64,000 nt of DNA from Trichobilharzia szidati (GCA_944472155.2 OX235271.1:96423256-96487255); one strand, 5' to 3'. Shown: positions 32,150 to 43,161, counted from the stretch's first letter. Notes: generated by a model from the sequence alone, not told the origin. Numbers and translations are program-made.

Positions 32150-32545
32150 GATTTGATTTGTTGCAGGTCTAATTACGGATTGATATCAGTTAGAGAACTG
32201 TTGAAAACCAGGGAGTACTGGACAACCAGCTGTTTCGTCTTAGTTTGGGACTCATTGGCAATACGCACCCACTGGAGGTCGAACACAAAACCCTTGCATG
32301 CCATTCAGCCACTGAGACCCCACTCAACGGCCCATGAATACTGGCTTCTACCAATTCCTGCTTTTAGCGCGACAACCAGCCAGCGTTATTGGCGAGTATT
32401 TGTCCTTACTCCCAACTGGACCTCACCGGTCAAAACGTCTCAATAAAACTCCAGGCAGCTTCGTTCTGTAGCCACTCATTAGCATGCGTCAGATTAATTT
32501 TGAATGGTTAGTTTGCAGAGATTTCATTTGTTCCAGGTTTGATCA
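32150..32545 (-). mobile_element. SINE-W copy (minus)
   Basis: Full-length but decayed unit of about 395 bp: hammerhead region near 32195-32262 (core altered), tRNA-like part near 32270-32340, and a 5' end that runs into the start of another unit at 32500-32540. Confidence 0.65.
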
Positions 32546-32739
32546 TGGATATCCTGATTTATTTCATTGATGACATTAGAGTTTTGAAGAGATGATGGTT
32601 CTATACAGGTCTCATAGGGCACGTAGTCAGTCACGGAAACGAAAATATCTCTAGCTGATCAGTCCTAAAGCCAGAATAGCTAGTTGCCAGAGCCGCATTA
32701 ACAATGTCAGGATATATTACTGCAACAAACATCAAAAAT

Positions 32740-32951
32740 CTGGGAGAAGTGGACGGCTGCTTCGTCCTAGTCTGGGACTCTTCTTCAGCAGTACTCTATT
32801 CTTGACCCCACGAGAGGTCAAACCTAGGACATCTAAGGCACAATAGTAAGCTGGTTGATCATTCGGGTACTGGGACAGAATCCAATGAGTTATGAGTTCT
32901 AACTTCTTCCAGTTTACGATATATATTACGATTGCCAGCGAATGTCATCAG
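32740..32951 (-). mobile_element. SINE-W copy cut by the assembly gap
   Basis: Minus-strand copy: GAAGAGTCCCAGACTAGGAC then GAAGCAGCCGTCC (GAAA changed to GAAG), tRNA-like part, GTGACGATT-like remnant; it ends where the Ns begin. Confidence 0.6.
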
Positions 32952-33446
32952 NNNNNNNNNNNNNNNNNNNNNNNNNNNNNNNNNNNNNNNNNNNNNNNNN
33001 NNNNNNNNNNNNNNNNNNNNNNNNNNNNNNNNNNNNNNNNNNNNNNNNNNNNNNNNNNNNNNNNNNNNNNNNNNNNNNNNNNNNNNNNNNNNNNNNNNNN
33101 NNNNNNNNNNNNNNNNNNNNNNNNNNNNNNNNNNNNNNNNNNNNNNNNNNNNNNNNNNNNNNNNNNNNNNNNNNNNNNNNNNNNNNNNNNNNNNNNNNNN
33201 NNNNNNNNNNNNNNNNNNNNNNNNNNNNNNNNNNNNNNNNNNNNNNNNNNNNNNNNNNNNNNNNNNNNNNNNNNNNNNNNNNNNNNNNNNNNNNNNNNNN
33301 NNNNNNNNNNNNNNNNNNNNNNNNNNNNNNNNNNNNNNNNNNNNNNNNNNNNNNNNNNNNNNNNNNNNNNNNNNNNNNNNNNNNNNNNNNNNNNNNNNNN
33401 NNNNNNNNNNNNNNNNNNNNNNNNNNNNNNNNNNNNNNNNNNNNNN
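32952..33446. other. Assembly gap (495 N)
   Basis: Run of N; no statement can be made about its content. Open frames that cross it are meaningless. Confidence 1.
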
Positions 33447-35099
33447 ATACTAATGTGCTGTTGTCGCAATACTCTCATTTTCCTAGTCAAGTGAGAAGTG
33501 AAATGTTTTACATAAATATTCACTGATGAAGGTATAATTGTTTTGTTTATAATGCGATAAGTATTTAATTATTTTAGGCGTAAATATCAAATCCAGAATA
33601 CTCTCAGATTTTTTATCACCTTGACTAAAAATTGATTAAACTCACACTGTGAATTAATCAATCACACGTCCAATCGATATCATAAATACAAAATTATACT
33701 GAGGATCATTGTAGCACTATTTGTATTGGTATAACTGGTATTATTATTATTATTTGTCACTCCGACGGATAGCTGCTACCTGCATATTTCAATAACTCAT
33801 AGAGCTACAGTGGCTGGAGTAAACGTTCCTCCGGGTTCTACCATTGCAGAAAGGTAGTTTTGATAGCAATTGGATTAAAAGCCGTAACGTTCAGGGTGTA
33901 AATCTTTGGTAGAAGTCGTACTACTGGTGAACAGAAATGCAACAGCCCCAGCAACCCAGCTATACCACCTCTAGGCTCTTAGGAGTAGGGTTAGAAAAGC
34001 TTGACTCCAATAATGTTGCATCCCAACTTACCTTTTATTTGTCCCCAGTTGGTAGTAAGATCTTCATACGGACACAACACCGAAGACAGTCTTAAACATG
34101 CCTCAGGCAGTTGTCCTATGCGCTGTTCGTTCATACCAAACTCTAATGCTCCTTCTGTTTAAGGTATTTAAATGATTTCTTTCCTTTTTGAATTAAGCAT
34201 CTTTTGTAATTTTAGCGAATACACTAATACTCGTTTTATTACAAACCAAAATAAAGCCGAAATTATAACCACAGTTTAACTATGAGTTACACCCACCGTG
34301 TGTGAGGTCATATGAAAATTCTCAAATCAAAGCAGTTCGATAGAATTTAATTGTGTATCATTGTGGTAATTAGTTGGATTTGGAACTGATGTAATACAAT
34401 TCTATCTTCAGTCTGACTTTGTTTTATTTGATTCTATTTATGAGTAGATATAAGCTACCTTTCTTTCTTTTTTCTATCCTACCTTTAAAAAAAGAAATGT
34501 AAGAGACAGTGAAATTATTCTTCGCATATTCCCATGATATAAAATCATAGATTTTAAGCACAATATGGCCTCATAAAGAAATGTTAGCCACTTAATTTAA
34601 GGCGTTAGCATTTACAACATACAGACACTATATTAGCCTAATATATGGCAGTACTATGTACACTAGTCCAAGTTACCACAACACCCCATATGTGACAAAT
34701 CAAGTAGAAGGTAAAAAAAAAGAAACAACATGAAGACAGTAAGATGAAAATAACCCAATGAAAAGATGTAGACTATAATGAAACAAAATGCAAATAGAAA
34801 GAATAACATTCACAACAATAGCACTTACAACATTCGTCTAAAGTTAGCAACATTTGTTTGAATGTATTTCATGTAGTACTACTAGAATCATCATTAACCT
34901 AAACTGTCAAGTAACACTGTGACCCTAACAAATAAATCTATATGAATTGTTGAGAATTGCTTATTACTATCTAACAGATATTTTGAACAGGCGAACATAT
35001 AATTCAGTTCTTTTACTTGAATCCTTAGGGTTAAACAAACAAGAGGTAATGGAAATTAACGAATTTTCGAAGAGGTAATCAAAGTGGTAATGAGTCTCA
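33447..35099. other. No gene recognised
   Basis: No consensus exon. About 33745-34130 is less AT-rich than its surroundings and could be an old interspersed repeat, but nothing in the window matches it. Confidence 0.4.
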
Positions 35100-35648
35100 C
35101 CGTTACCTTTGTTTTGTCAAAGACACGACGAAAATAAACGTATGGAGTTGACAATGAGCCACATTTGTTGTGTGAGGGTTGGTGCCCAAAAATCGTCAGG
35201 TGGATCGCGATTCGAACACATTACCCATTGGTCGGAGACTGGGTGACTACACCAATGCACCACAGCTTCATTTTCAAACAGTCAAGATTTACTAGAATAC
35301 ATCGAATTGCATTCATTTCTCCACAATCATCAAGCACAACTTAATAAATACACAAACAAACAAACAAACAACTTACGCCGACACTGCGACTACCCAGAAA
35401 TGCGATATCATTATCCTCGTAAAGTGCATCATTTCCACAGCTTCCACGATATGCAATCATTTCATTCGAATTAATGCCACCTAACTGTTTACCAATTTGA
35501 TAATTATGAAGTGGTGATTGAAACGAAATCATGCAAAGACCACGAGATAGTAACATTTCCTCCAGTAGACATTGTAGACCACTGGGATTTCCAGTCAGCA
35601 ATGTTGTGTTCAAATTTGGTAGAATATAAGGCATAACAGGTATAAGGC
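35100..35648 (-). pseudogene. Inverted partial copy of the 37 kb exon and its intron
   Basis: The minus strand from 35648 repeats the + strand from about 37300: 78 exon codons from VMPYILPNLN to GSRSVG with six substitutions, the same GTAAGT donor, and the following intron for roughly 250-300 nt with growing divergence. The 5' part of the exon and its acceptor are missing. The break at about 35649 coincides with a PLE-B terminus. Probably a non-functional duplicate. Confidence 0.8.
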
Positions 35649-35659
35649 ATATCAAGCTA

Positions 35660-35707
35660 CTTGATATGTTTATGAGCAGTAATAATTTGTGCTCGAAACG
35701 TCACCAG
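35660..35707 (+). ncRNA. Hammerhead-like fold, PLE-B terminus
   Basis: GAGCA/TGCTC hairpin with a longer loop and GAAACGTC, upstream box ATGTTTA. Confidence 0.4.
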
Positions 35708-35735
35708 TTAATATTACTGTATAACACTGTGTGAT

Positions 35736-36542
35736 TTCAATATATTAAATATTCCCATAGTAAAATTTAGAACAACACATTTAAGCGAACAATATTGTTT
35801 TCAGTTAGATCTCATCAGGCTTAACTCTAATATGTATATAAGTTTACAAATAAAAATTCAAATATAAACCAATCATGGTGTTTTGTCTATAGGATAATAC
35901 GATGGTGAATATAAATTGTGCAATTAGTCATAATAGTAGTAATGATAATAATAATAATAGTAATAATAAAAATGGTCTTATCAATAATAAGGATGAAAAA
36001 GTGAGGCAATCTGTGATAACACGAATAATGAAAAACAGCATGATTAAACAAACAAACAACTGTTCAGGTGGAAGTAGTCGATAAAGGCTAGTAAAAACAA
36101 ATGAACCGATTAAGTAATGTTAGATTGTAAGGGAAGGAAATGAAACACGTTTATAATGAAGATAAGATTAAGGGATGATAAGAAAGAGGTTGAAAATATA
36201 AACAAAGGGTAGTGTAGAAGTCATTCGTTGCTTATGTCTTAATAGGCAAAGGGAGGGATAATGGCTGTACGAACTTTTTTGAATACATAGTTTAGGTTTA
36301 ATAGTTCGAATGCCTATCGCCTCAGCTGTGTGCAATAAACAAATACGAAGTCTATTGGAAAGATTCGGTGGGATACGATGAATCACTTTGAAGGCTCTCG
36401 TTTTCTCCACTACACGACCACTATCAATTAAGTGTGACAAAATTGAGCTACGAATTGTTTTTGTCTGTCCTTTGCCAAACCACGATGGAAGATGTTCACT
36501 AACACATTGGCTAAGCTGTCTAGTAGTACGCCCAATATCAAG
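35736..36542 (-). mobile_element. PLE family A, 3' half (minus), nested in PLE-B
   Basis: Near-identical to 17800-18480: 3' terminus with hammerhead, 3' UTR, and the GIY-YIG C-terminal half (LSHLIDSGRVVEKTRAFKVI, AEAIGIRTIKPKLCIQ, then a frameshift). Truncated at the YIG motif. An antisense 60-codon Asn-rich frame (35902-36084) is a by-product of the ATT-rich 3' UTR. Confidence 0.8.
35781..35824 (-). ncRNA. Hammerhead ribozyme candidate, PLE-A 3' terminus
   Basis: Minus strand: UUAAGC, CUGAUGA, GAUCUAACU, GAAA, palindrome ACAAUAUUGU, UC, GCUUAA. All conserved core nucleotides are present and stem I (UUAAGC/GCUUAA) is perfect over 6 bp. Stem II is reduced to a G-U closing pair. The palindromic stem III without loop suggests a dimeric form. 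Confidence 0.55.
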
Positions 36543-36580
36543 TATGATTTATCAAAATAAAATCTTATCCATAATGGAGA

Positions 36581-36956
36581 ACCTTAATTCCTTCTTTTTG
36601 ATCCACTTTTAACCTCCTCTCTTAAAAAAACTTATATAATCATAAACTTTTATCAGGTGAAGAAGTAATTTATGCAAATATATAAAAACAACCTGTTGTG
36701 TGACTTAATTTCAGCCTCTTTGAAGCGGCGACTACAATGTGGTTGAATTTGTGACCTTTATTTTTTTTAATTCTTTTTCTTTTATTTAATCGTTTGTTTA
36801 GCGAAAGCAAATATTTTAAACATTTTCTCTGAATCATCCTTTTCTCTCTCTCGTGATTAACAAATGGAAATAAGTAGAACATTAGAGACTATGAAAATTG
36901 ATAGTAAAGAGCTTATGATCTCTGTTTAAATAATTAACCTATCATAAGAAAGAATA

Positions 36957-37002
<46 letters not shown>

Positions 37003-37047
37003 AATTCTACTGCTTGGTTTTATTTAATTGCGATCACCACTCACTAG
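36581..37047. other. Intron-like sequence with TA microsatellite
   Basis: AT-rich; (TA)n at about 36960-37000. A polypyrimidine-poor tract leads to the acceptor at 37046-37047. Confidence 0.4.
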
Positions 37048-37564
37048 AATGATGGATAGAAGAGAATATCAACTGTTCCTAAGAGAATCCAATCTAGAGT
37101 TTGATGTAAAAGTGGAAATCGAGAGTAATTGTGGCACAAACTTGGATAAGTATATGTTAAACAAATTAAATTATTATGATTATGACCGTAATACTACTTC
37201 ATTCGATCAGTATAAAAACCCAATCCGATTTCCATCAAAATCTTCATCGCCATCATTCTCATCATCACCTTCACAATCGATACAGAGAATGTCACCTAAA
37301 CCTGTTATGCCTTATATTCTGCCGAATTTGAACACAAAATTGTTGACTGGAAATCCCAATGGTCTACAATGTCTACTGGAGGAAATGTTACTATCTCGTG
37401 GTCTTTGCATGATTTCGTTTCAATCACCACTTCATAATTATCAAATCGCGAAACAGTTAGGTGGGACTAATTCGAATGAAATGATTGCATATCGTGGAAG
37501 CCGTGGAAATGATGCACTTTACGAGGATAATGATATCGCATTTGTCGGCAGTCGCAGTGTGGGC
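37048..37564 (+). CDS. Exon of unidentified multi-exon gene (first visible)
   Basis: 172 codons bounded by acceptor CACTCACTAG and donor GGGC|GTAAGT. The first base finishes a codon begun in an unseen upstream exon (phase 2) and the exon ends in phase 0. The protein starts MMDRREYQLFLRESNLEFDV, has a Ser-rich low-complexity run (SSSPSFSSSPSQS), then a better-ordered block with VMPYILPNLNTKLLTGN, LQCLLEEMLLSRGLCMISFQ and NDALYEDNDIAFVGSRSVG. No known domain recognised. Five later exons join it without a stop. Upstream exons may lie in the N gap or left of it. Confidence 0.75.
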
Positions 37565-38470
37565 GTAAGTTGTTGTTTGTTTGTGTATTTATTAAGTTGT
37601 GCTTGATGATTGTGGAGAAATGAATGCGATTTGATGTATTCTAGTAAATCTTGACTGTTTGAAAGTGTAGCTGTGGTTCATTGGTGAAGAAGCCTAACAT
37701 CCCACCAATGGGTGATGTGTTAGAATCGCGATCCACCAATCGAGGTTTGAGCGGTGAGTTATGTAGTATCACTAACCGTCGCACAACAGATGTGGCTCAT
37801 TCTCGACCGCATGGAATCGCAAGTGTTTGTTCCGTAACACTTCTTCACTAAAGTTTCTTTTCTTGAGACTCACCCTACCGAATCTAGTAAAATAACCTTC
37901 GATAAAGTAAGAATAAAAGGAGAAAATAAAATTCAAATTATTGAAACGTCAATACACAAATCCGGGAAATGAAGCCTGAACAACTCAGTTTACTAAACAT
38001 TCGAAAAGTGACAGTAACGATAAATAGTTGTTTTTAACCGGTAGGAGTTTAGAGCGAATTAGTATTGAGTAGGTTTGAAGAGTCTCAAGACTAATAGATG
38101 AAGGTAGCTTTTTATTTGTATAAAATAAAACTATTTGATTTTTCATGTGAGAAACAAAAATGTATATCTTAAGAAAAATCAAATGATCAATTTTCACTCA
38201 TGTGGTGAAAAATTAGACTTACATTTTTCAATAGTTTGCATGCATAGCGTATTCAAGTGGAAGAGAGTTACTATACCTCAGTGAAGTTATCTACCGTTGT
38301 TTTGCATTAAGGATGAAGTTGGAAGTTTTCGAACTGCATTTGGAATTTACTGGTTGAAGGTTTTCCTACTCTTATCTGAAAGTTCATTACATTCGCTTTG
38401 ATGTACTTACCTTTCATTATTACAATGAAGGTTCTTTGTATTTCCCAATGAATGAAAAAACAAAACGATA
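37565..38470. other. Intron; first part duplicated in inverse at 35.1-35.4 kb
   Basis: 37565-37850 has an inverted counterpart at 35100-35385, including a tRNA-B-box-like GTTAGAATCGCGATCC (GTTCGAATCGCGATCC in the other copy). The rest has no recognised feature. Confidence 0.5.
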
Positions 38471-38478
38471 TTGTTTTT

Positions 38479-38518
38479 GCTGACGTTTCGCTACTTAATG
38501 CTAATAGCTTTATCAAAG
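38479..38518 (-). ncRNA. Hammerhead-like fold, PLE-C 3' region
   Basis: Minus strand: TTGATAAA, hairpin GCTA/TAGC with an 11-nt loop, GAAACGTCAGC. UGAUAA stands where UGAUGA is expected; GAAA and GUC are intact. Confidence 0.45.
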
Positions 38519-38894
38519 TATTAATAAACCGGAATTTACAAAATCTCAGCATATATTATATATAACTAAGAGTTGAGGGGTGAGAAAATAGACTTAGGTC
38601 AAGTTAAAAGGATATATTGAAAGTCAAAATAACAATGAAGATCACTAAACCAAATAACAAAGGTAATAGTACATCTCTTATGGTATCAAAACAAAGTTTA
38701 CTAAGTTGATCATCGTTCGTCAGTCTGGGGGCACTTTTCGTTGTAAAGTTGGTCAACTGGTAAAGATAATAAAAACCAAGTGTAGATTGTTGGATTTGAT
38801 CAGTGTGTACAATTATAAAAGCAGTGTGTGTTTACGTAGTGAACTTGCATATCACATTCGTGTTGATTTTGTCACTTCATGGGGGAGGGAGGTG

Positions 38895-39725
38895 TTGTAA
38901 CCAGGTCAGATTCTGTTTTAGTCCATCATTCCAATTCAGGCAATTTGGATTCCACTTGATATGAAGTGCTTCTGATATTAGACGTTCTTTGTGATTTCTG
39001 AAATGTTTTCTCGATTATTTCAATATTGTCAAAATCAATTTTGTGGCCTGATTCTATAGCATGTAGACCTATGGCTGATGATTTTTCAAGTTTTTCTAGT
39101 TCAATGGGATTTCTCGGTGGTCGAACAGATGCTCTACGGTGTTCATTTCTTCTGATTTTGATTTCTCGAGATGTTTGTCCGATGTATATCGCATCACATT
39201 CCAAGCATTTTATTTTATAGACACAATTAGATAGAGAATCTTTAGGGATTTGGTCTTTTATATGGACAAGGTTGTTTCGTAGTGTGTCTGATGTTTTAAA
39301 GAAAACTCTAATGTCGAGCTGATTGAGTACTCTTCTGATATCATCTGACGTCTCTGCTCTATATGGAATGACGACTGTTGAGGTCCATGTTTTCGGAATG
39401 CGTTTTTGGCCATACTTAATGTCTGTGTTGATTTTGTTGATGAAGTTCCATGGGTAGTTGTTTTGCTTGAGAGTTTCAGTAATGTTTGATATTTCTTCTT
39501 CTTTTTTTTCTCATCCGTTATCAGAGAGTGTGCTCATCTAAGAAGACTTGAAACAACTGATATCTTTTCGCTGATGGGGTGTGATGATTTGAAGTCTAAA
39601 TATTTATTGGAGTGGGTTTTCTTCCTGAATATGGATATACTAAAATGTCCGTTTTCCCTTCTCTTAACTAGGCAGTCTAGAAATGGTAGTTTAAAATCGT
39701 TTTCTCTCACATTTTCCCCTATAAC
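38895..39725 (-). pseudogene. PLE-C RT C-terminus and GIY-YIG endonuclease (frameshifted)
   Basis: Minus-strand frames give RENDFKLPFLDCLVKRREN, SIFRKKTHSNKYLDFKSSHP (RT), a linker with broken frames, then LECDAIYIGQTSREIKIRRN (GIY-YIG with TSR arm), LHAIESGHKIDFDNIEIIEK and a shifted C-terminal piece (LISEALHIKWNP). The motif spacing is that of the family B endonuclease, not A. At least two frameshifts. Confidence 0.75.
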
Positions 39726-39890
39726 ATTTGACTTTCTTCACATATAATCGTGAAATATGACAACCGAACCAGTACAATATATCTAAGAACTTGTATACTA
39801 TTTTGATAGTGAATTTGTAAGCATATTAAAATTATGTAAAAACTGCTCAAGATAATGTACTAAGTTTATGCCTTGTTCCCATTAATGAGT
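39726..39890. other. Intron sequence, nothing recognised
   Basis: AT-rich spacer. Confidence 0.4.
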
Positions 39891-40190
39891 TGAAAAGTGC
39901 AAGGCTTTCACCAGTGGCTGGAGAATGTTAGTGATATGGCTGCAAATCGTTGTCAATGGTGCAGATGCATTCACTCCGTGTGATTCCCCATATGCCTTAA
40001 ACCCTCATGTTTTTTCCGTGTTAATATTCCTTCTTCTGCATAGTTTTTGCTCATTTATACTCCTTTTGAATCTGTTTTTCCCACTTTTGTCTATGTGAAC
40101 TACGTTTAGTGTAGTGCCACTTGGACTGCTGCCCTTTTGCACAAAGTCCTATGTTGAAACTCAGACAGTTGTAAGGCGTTGACCTACATT
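39891..40190 (+). mobile_element. LINE 3' end (same family as 62.6-63.7 kb)
   Basis: + strand: CAGTGGCTGGAGAATGTTAG encodes QWLENVSDMAANRCQW, the C-terminus of this LINE's protein, then a 3' UTR with TGCACAAAGTCCTATGTTGA. It matches the minus-strand end at 62600-62880. Confidence 0.65.
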
Positions 40191-40383
40191 ATATTCATGC
40201 GAATGTGTCTCATTGGTTTAAACATTAGACTTCTAGCTGCTAATTCCCGGGTTCACATCATATTTCATTTATTTCGGCAGTATCAGGAATCTTGAATTTT
40301 AAAGTTTTATAACTAAATCAACGATTACCAGTTTTTATTTGTTTAAGTTAACTTGTACTTCCGGTTGATTGATTATATTGGTC

Positions 40384-40545
40384 CTAAATGTTTGGTGTCT
40401 GATGACACGTAGGCCGCCACTAGAGACACTGTGTTCGAGTCTCACTGGGAACACCATTATCCGTTGAGGAAACAGGTACATCCGGCTGACGAATTCCAAA
40501 TAGGACAAAATGCTCGCTGCTAGTTACCAACATACAGGTTACCCA
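40384..40545 (+). mobile_element. Sm-alpha-like SINE with damaged hammerhead (+)
   Basis: B box GTGTTCGAGTCTCAC, then GTACATCCGGCTGACGAATT, CCAAATAGGAC, AAAATGC. CUGACGA is intact; GAAA reads AAAA and the first stem II pair is lost. Confidence 0.7.
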
Positions 40546-40623
40546 TTTTGTTAAACAGATAGTTTTATAATGTATTGCATTACTATTCTCTTGGTAAAAT
40601 TAACCCTTTTTAAAACTGTGTGA

Positions 40624-40845
40624 TGTGCGTCAGTGGTACAGCGGTAGAATGGTCGCTGGTCACGTATGTGGTCCGGGGTTCAATCCCCGGCCGGTGTACT
40701 CCTTCACCTCGCTAAGCCAGTAATAAAACTGGTAAAGAGGGAAGGTTGGGCATGAAGCCAGCAACTCCATCCTGTAAAAAAACAAGCACCACTGCTACCG
40801 AAACTTCAAACCTCAAGCTTGAAGTCCTGTTTTTAAAAAAATTGT
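40624..40845 (+). mobile_element. tRNA-head SINE with RTE body (+)
   Basis: Complete: tRNA-like head (GTGCGTCAGTGGTACAGCGG, B box GGGGTTCAATCCCC), body CTCGCTAAGCCAGTAATAAA, AAAGAGGGAAGGTTGGG, CAGCAACTCCATCC, and tail CTTGAAGTCCTG. Similar sequence (TTTTTAAAAC and TGTGTGAT versus TTTTTAAAAAAATTGTGTGA) borders both ends and is likely the target duplication. Confidence 0.75.
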
Positions 40846-41232
40846 GTGATAGGTTCAGTTCTACCTAGTCATCTCCTTTGTGTCATTCATAAATATTACA
40901 ATTCACACTGTCATATTGTCACCTGAAGAAAACAAGAACCTACTTCACTAGAATTCATTAGTTTTATCAGTTCTTTCTGAATTCGTTCCCCGGATATGCC
41001 TACTATACTGATACAACCGATGTAGCACAAAAATTACCTGAATGAGACTATTAACCTCACTCTATAAAGAAAACAACACCACTGCAACTGTAACTTCTAA
41101 AAAGTGCTTCCATGTCTACACACAAGCAGTTCCTCATGTGTATACATTGCACGATTTGGAATAAATTGTAACTTACAGTATTTCCCTAGAAAACGGAGTT
41201 GTTATCTGTTCATTTTTTTAAAATTTTATTAG
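40846..41232. other. Intron, nothing recognised
   Basis: Ends in the T-rich tract and acceptor TTTTATTAG. Confidence 0.4.
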
Positions 41233-41441
41233 ACAAGACTGATGACCAACAGTCCACCACCATTATGCCTACCGCCAGCTCAATCAATTAGACCGCTTCC
41301 AACTAAGGTATACATCAGAGATGTCAGTATTCAGTGTGATATTACACAAAAATATTCAATGAATGAATCACAAATTCAGGCAAAGAAAAATCATTCTAGT
41401 GATGCATCAGTCGACTGCAAACCAAGTGATATCGTGAAGAA
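41233..41441 (+). CDS. Exon 2 (visible) of the unidentified gene
   Basis: Acceptor AAATTTTATTAG, donor AAGAA|GTAAGC. Begins in phase 0, matching the phase 0 end of 37564, and ends with two bases of a codon. It encodes 69 residues: TRLMTNSPPPLCLPPAQSIR (proline-rich), PLPTKVYIRDVSIQCDITQ and a polar end with SSDASVDCKPSDIVK. No domain recognised; probably disordered. Confidence 0.75.
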
Positions 41442-41660
41442 GTAAGCTGGATTATATTATTGTTTAATGATGATGTTGGTGATGAATAATATGAAACTTT
41501 GTGTATTTACTTATCGAATATCTCTTGAAGTGCTGTTTGGAAAGACTGTCAACTCAGAGAGCAACTATATATATTAACTGCTCATTGGGAACCTCCCGGA
41601 GTGCAACACAGCACAGCATACCTTGGAAAATGAGTCTTGTAAACACAGTTGTCAGCAGTT

Positions 41661-41891
41661 TTTTCTTTCCTTCACGTTCCCAGTGGAACATAGGGCTTCA
41701 AGCTGGAGGCTTGAAGTTTCTATAGCAGAGTTTATTTTCTGCAGGATGGGGTAGCTAGCCTCATGCCCATCCTTCCCTCTTTACCAGTCTTATTACTGGC
41801 TTAGAGAGGTGAAGGAGTGCGTCGGCCGAGGATCGAACCCTGGACTATGTGCATGGTTGGTGAGCGTCCTAACCGCTGTGCCACCGACGCG
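41661..41891 (-). mobile_element. tRNA-head SINE with RTE body, 12-bp TSD (minus)
   Basis: Perfect TTGTCAGCAGTT at 41649-41660 and 41892-41903. The minus strand gives the complete SINE: head GCGTCGGTGGCACAGCGG, B box GGGTTCGATCC, the RTE-5'UTR-like body, and tail GAAGCCCTATGTTCCACTGG. Confidence 0.85.
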
Positions 41892-41903
41892 TTGTCAGCA
41901 GTT

Positions 41904-43161
41904 ACGGAATTTAATTTAAGTAGGACTGCCTACTAAATGCCTGCAATAACTTTCGAAATAAACTGGCGAGTCTCCTAGTTTGGCAACCACTTTACACGCC
42001 AGGTTGCTTGAATTCAAGTAACATTGAAAGCCAGACAACTTATCACTGGTCTCCTTCCATCAACCATTGGTTTTATTTATCCCTTCTTGTCAGAAAACGG
42101 AATTTGTTTGTATAGCATAGTCTGAGGTCGAAGATAGGTAATTCCTTGGCTTGAACGTTTAAACCCGACTTCTAATATTTCAGTGGGTATCTTTAGCCTC
42201 CATATATTAGATATGATCCATCGCCTAGTATGTTGTAAAACTTGTATGCAAGATTTATGATGTATTTTTTTCGAAAATGTATCGTGTCACAGATACTAGT
42301 TACCAGTAAATTGTGTTTAACTTCTTTTGAATAAAAAATATAAAAGCAATTTTAGTATTATTCGTTCAAAGATTCTGACAAGAGTTAACCGTACACAGCA
42401 CGTGATTATGTAAGTTGAAAAATAACTGATATGTAAAAGAGCTTATTGTTTAGATAAATCTTTATTAATCAACATTTGTAAAGAATCAACTGTGAAGCCA
42501 TTTTGTATTGTGTTGTACTATTCTTCTATTCAAGATACTTTAGAAATCATATTGCAATGTGGAAACTGGGTTGAAACTCAATGAATGACAGAGGCATGAA
42601 CGTTGTCACACTTTAAAACAACACGCTTAAAACAACCGAATAGTAAAAAAAATAATACTACACTCAACATATATTATCGTGTTAAGAGAAAGAATCGTTC
42701 AATGGACGTCAGTGAAGGCACCGAAAAATAATTTCATTCCATACCACTAAGCCTATCAAACCATTGATCCTTTATATACCAAGTATCACTGTCCAGCATG
42801 GCTGAGGACAAAAGTCACAGACTTCGTATATTGATAGCGTGTCTTATCCTGAATATTCTTTAGTTTCCTCCAAGATACTTTTACATCAGTTAACACATTG
42901 TTACCCTAGGAAGACAGTAGCATCACAGGCCATAACACATCACAGACACATTAGTTGGTGAAGATTGGCAATCTCGTCGACTAGCTAGGGGTTCAGTCTT
43001 GTGCCATTAATCTGGTTGTCATGGTCTTTCAGCCGCAGTAGTAGTTACTTTGTAGTTGACTGTTATCATACCCTCATTATGCTAATAAATTAGTAGCATT
43101 CACTACCTTTCATCTATTGGTCTGGATACCTTTTTCTATTTTTTTTTTACTGCTTTTAAAG
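41904..43161. other. Intron, nothing recognised
   Basis: About 1.2 kb; ends in a long poly-T tract and acceptor TTTTAAAG. Confidence 0.4.

Larger units (their letters stand above)
35650..36580 (+). mobile_element. PLE-B 3' terminus split by a PLE-A
   Basis: PLE-B terminus 35655-35735 (+), broken after GTGTGATTT and continued at 36545 with ATTTATCAAAATAAAATC, ending at CCATAATGG (36580). The break is filled by a PLE-A copy, with TGATTT present on both sides. Confidence 0.7.
38479..39725 (-). mobile_element. PLE family C, 5'-truncated (minus)
   Basis: Third PLE lineage: RT C-terminal part and GIY-YIG on the minus strand, then a 3' region with a hammerhead-like fold at 38479-38518. No foldback partner is visible. 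Confidence 0.75.

Noticed and set aside
32892..33526. Several long open frames across 32.9-33.5 kb
   Set aside because: They consist almost wholly of undetermined residues from the N gap.
35902..36084. Asn-rich 60-codon frame in front of PLE-A
   Set aside because: It is antisense to the ATT-rich 3' UTR of PLE-A and recurs (broken) in the copy at 17850; not a gene.
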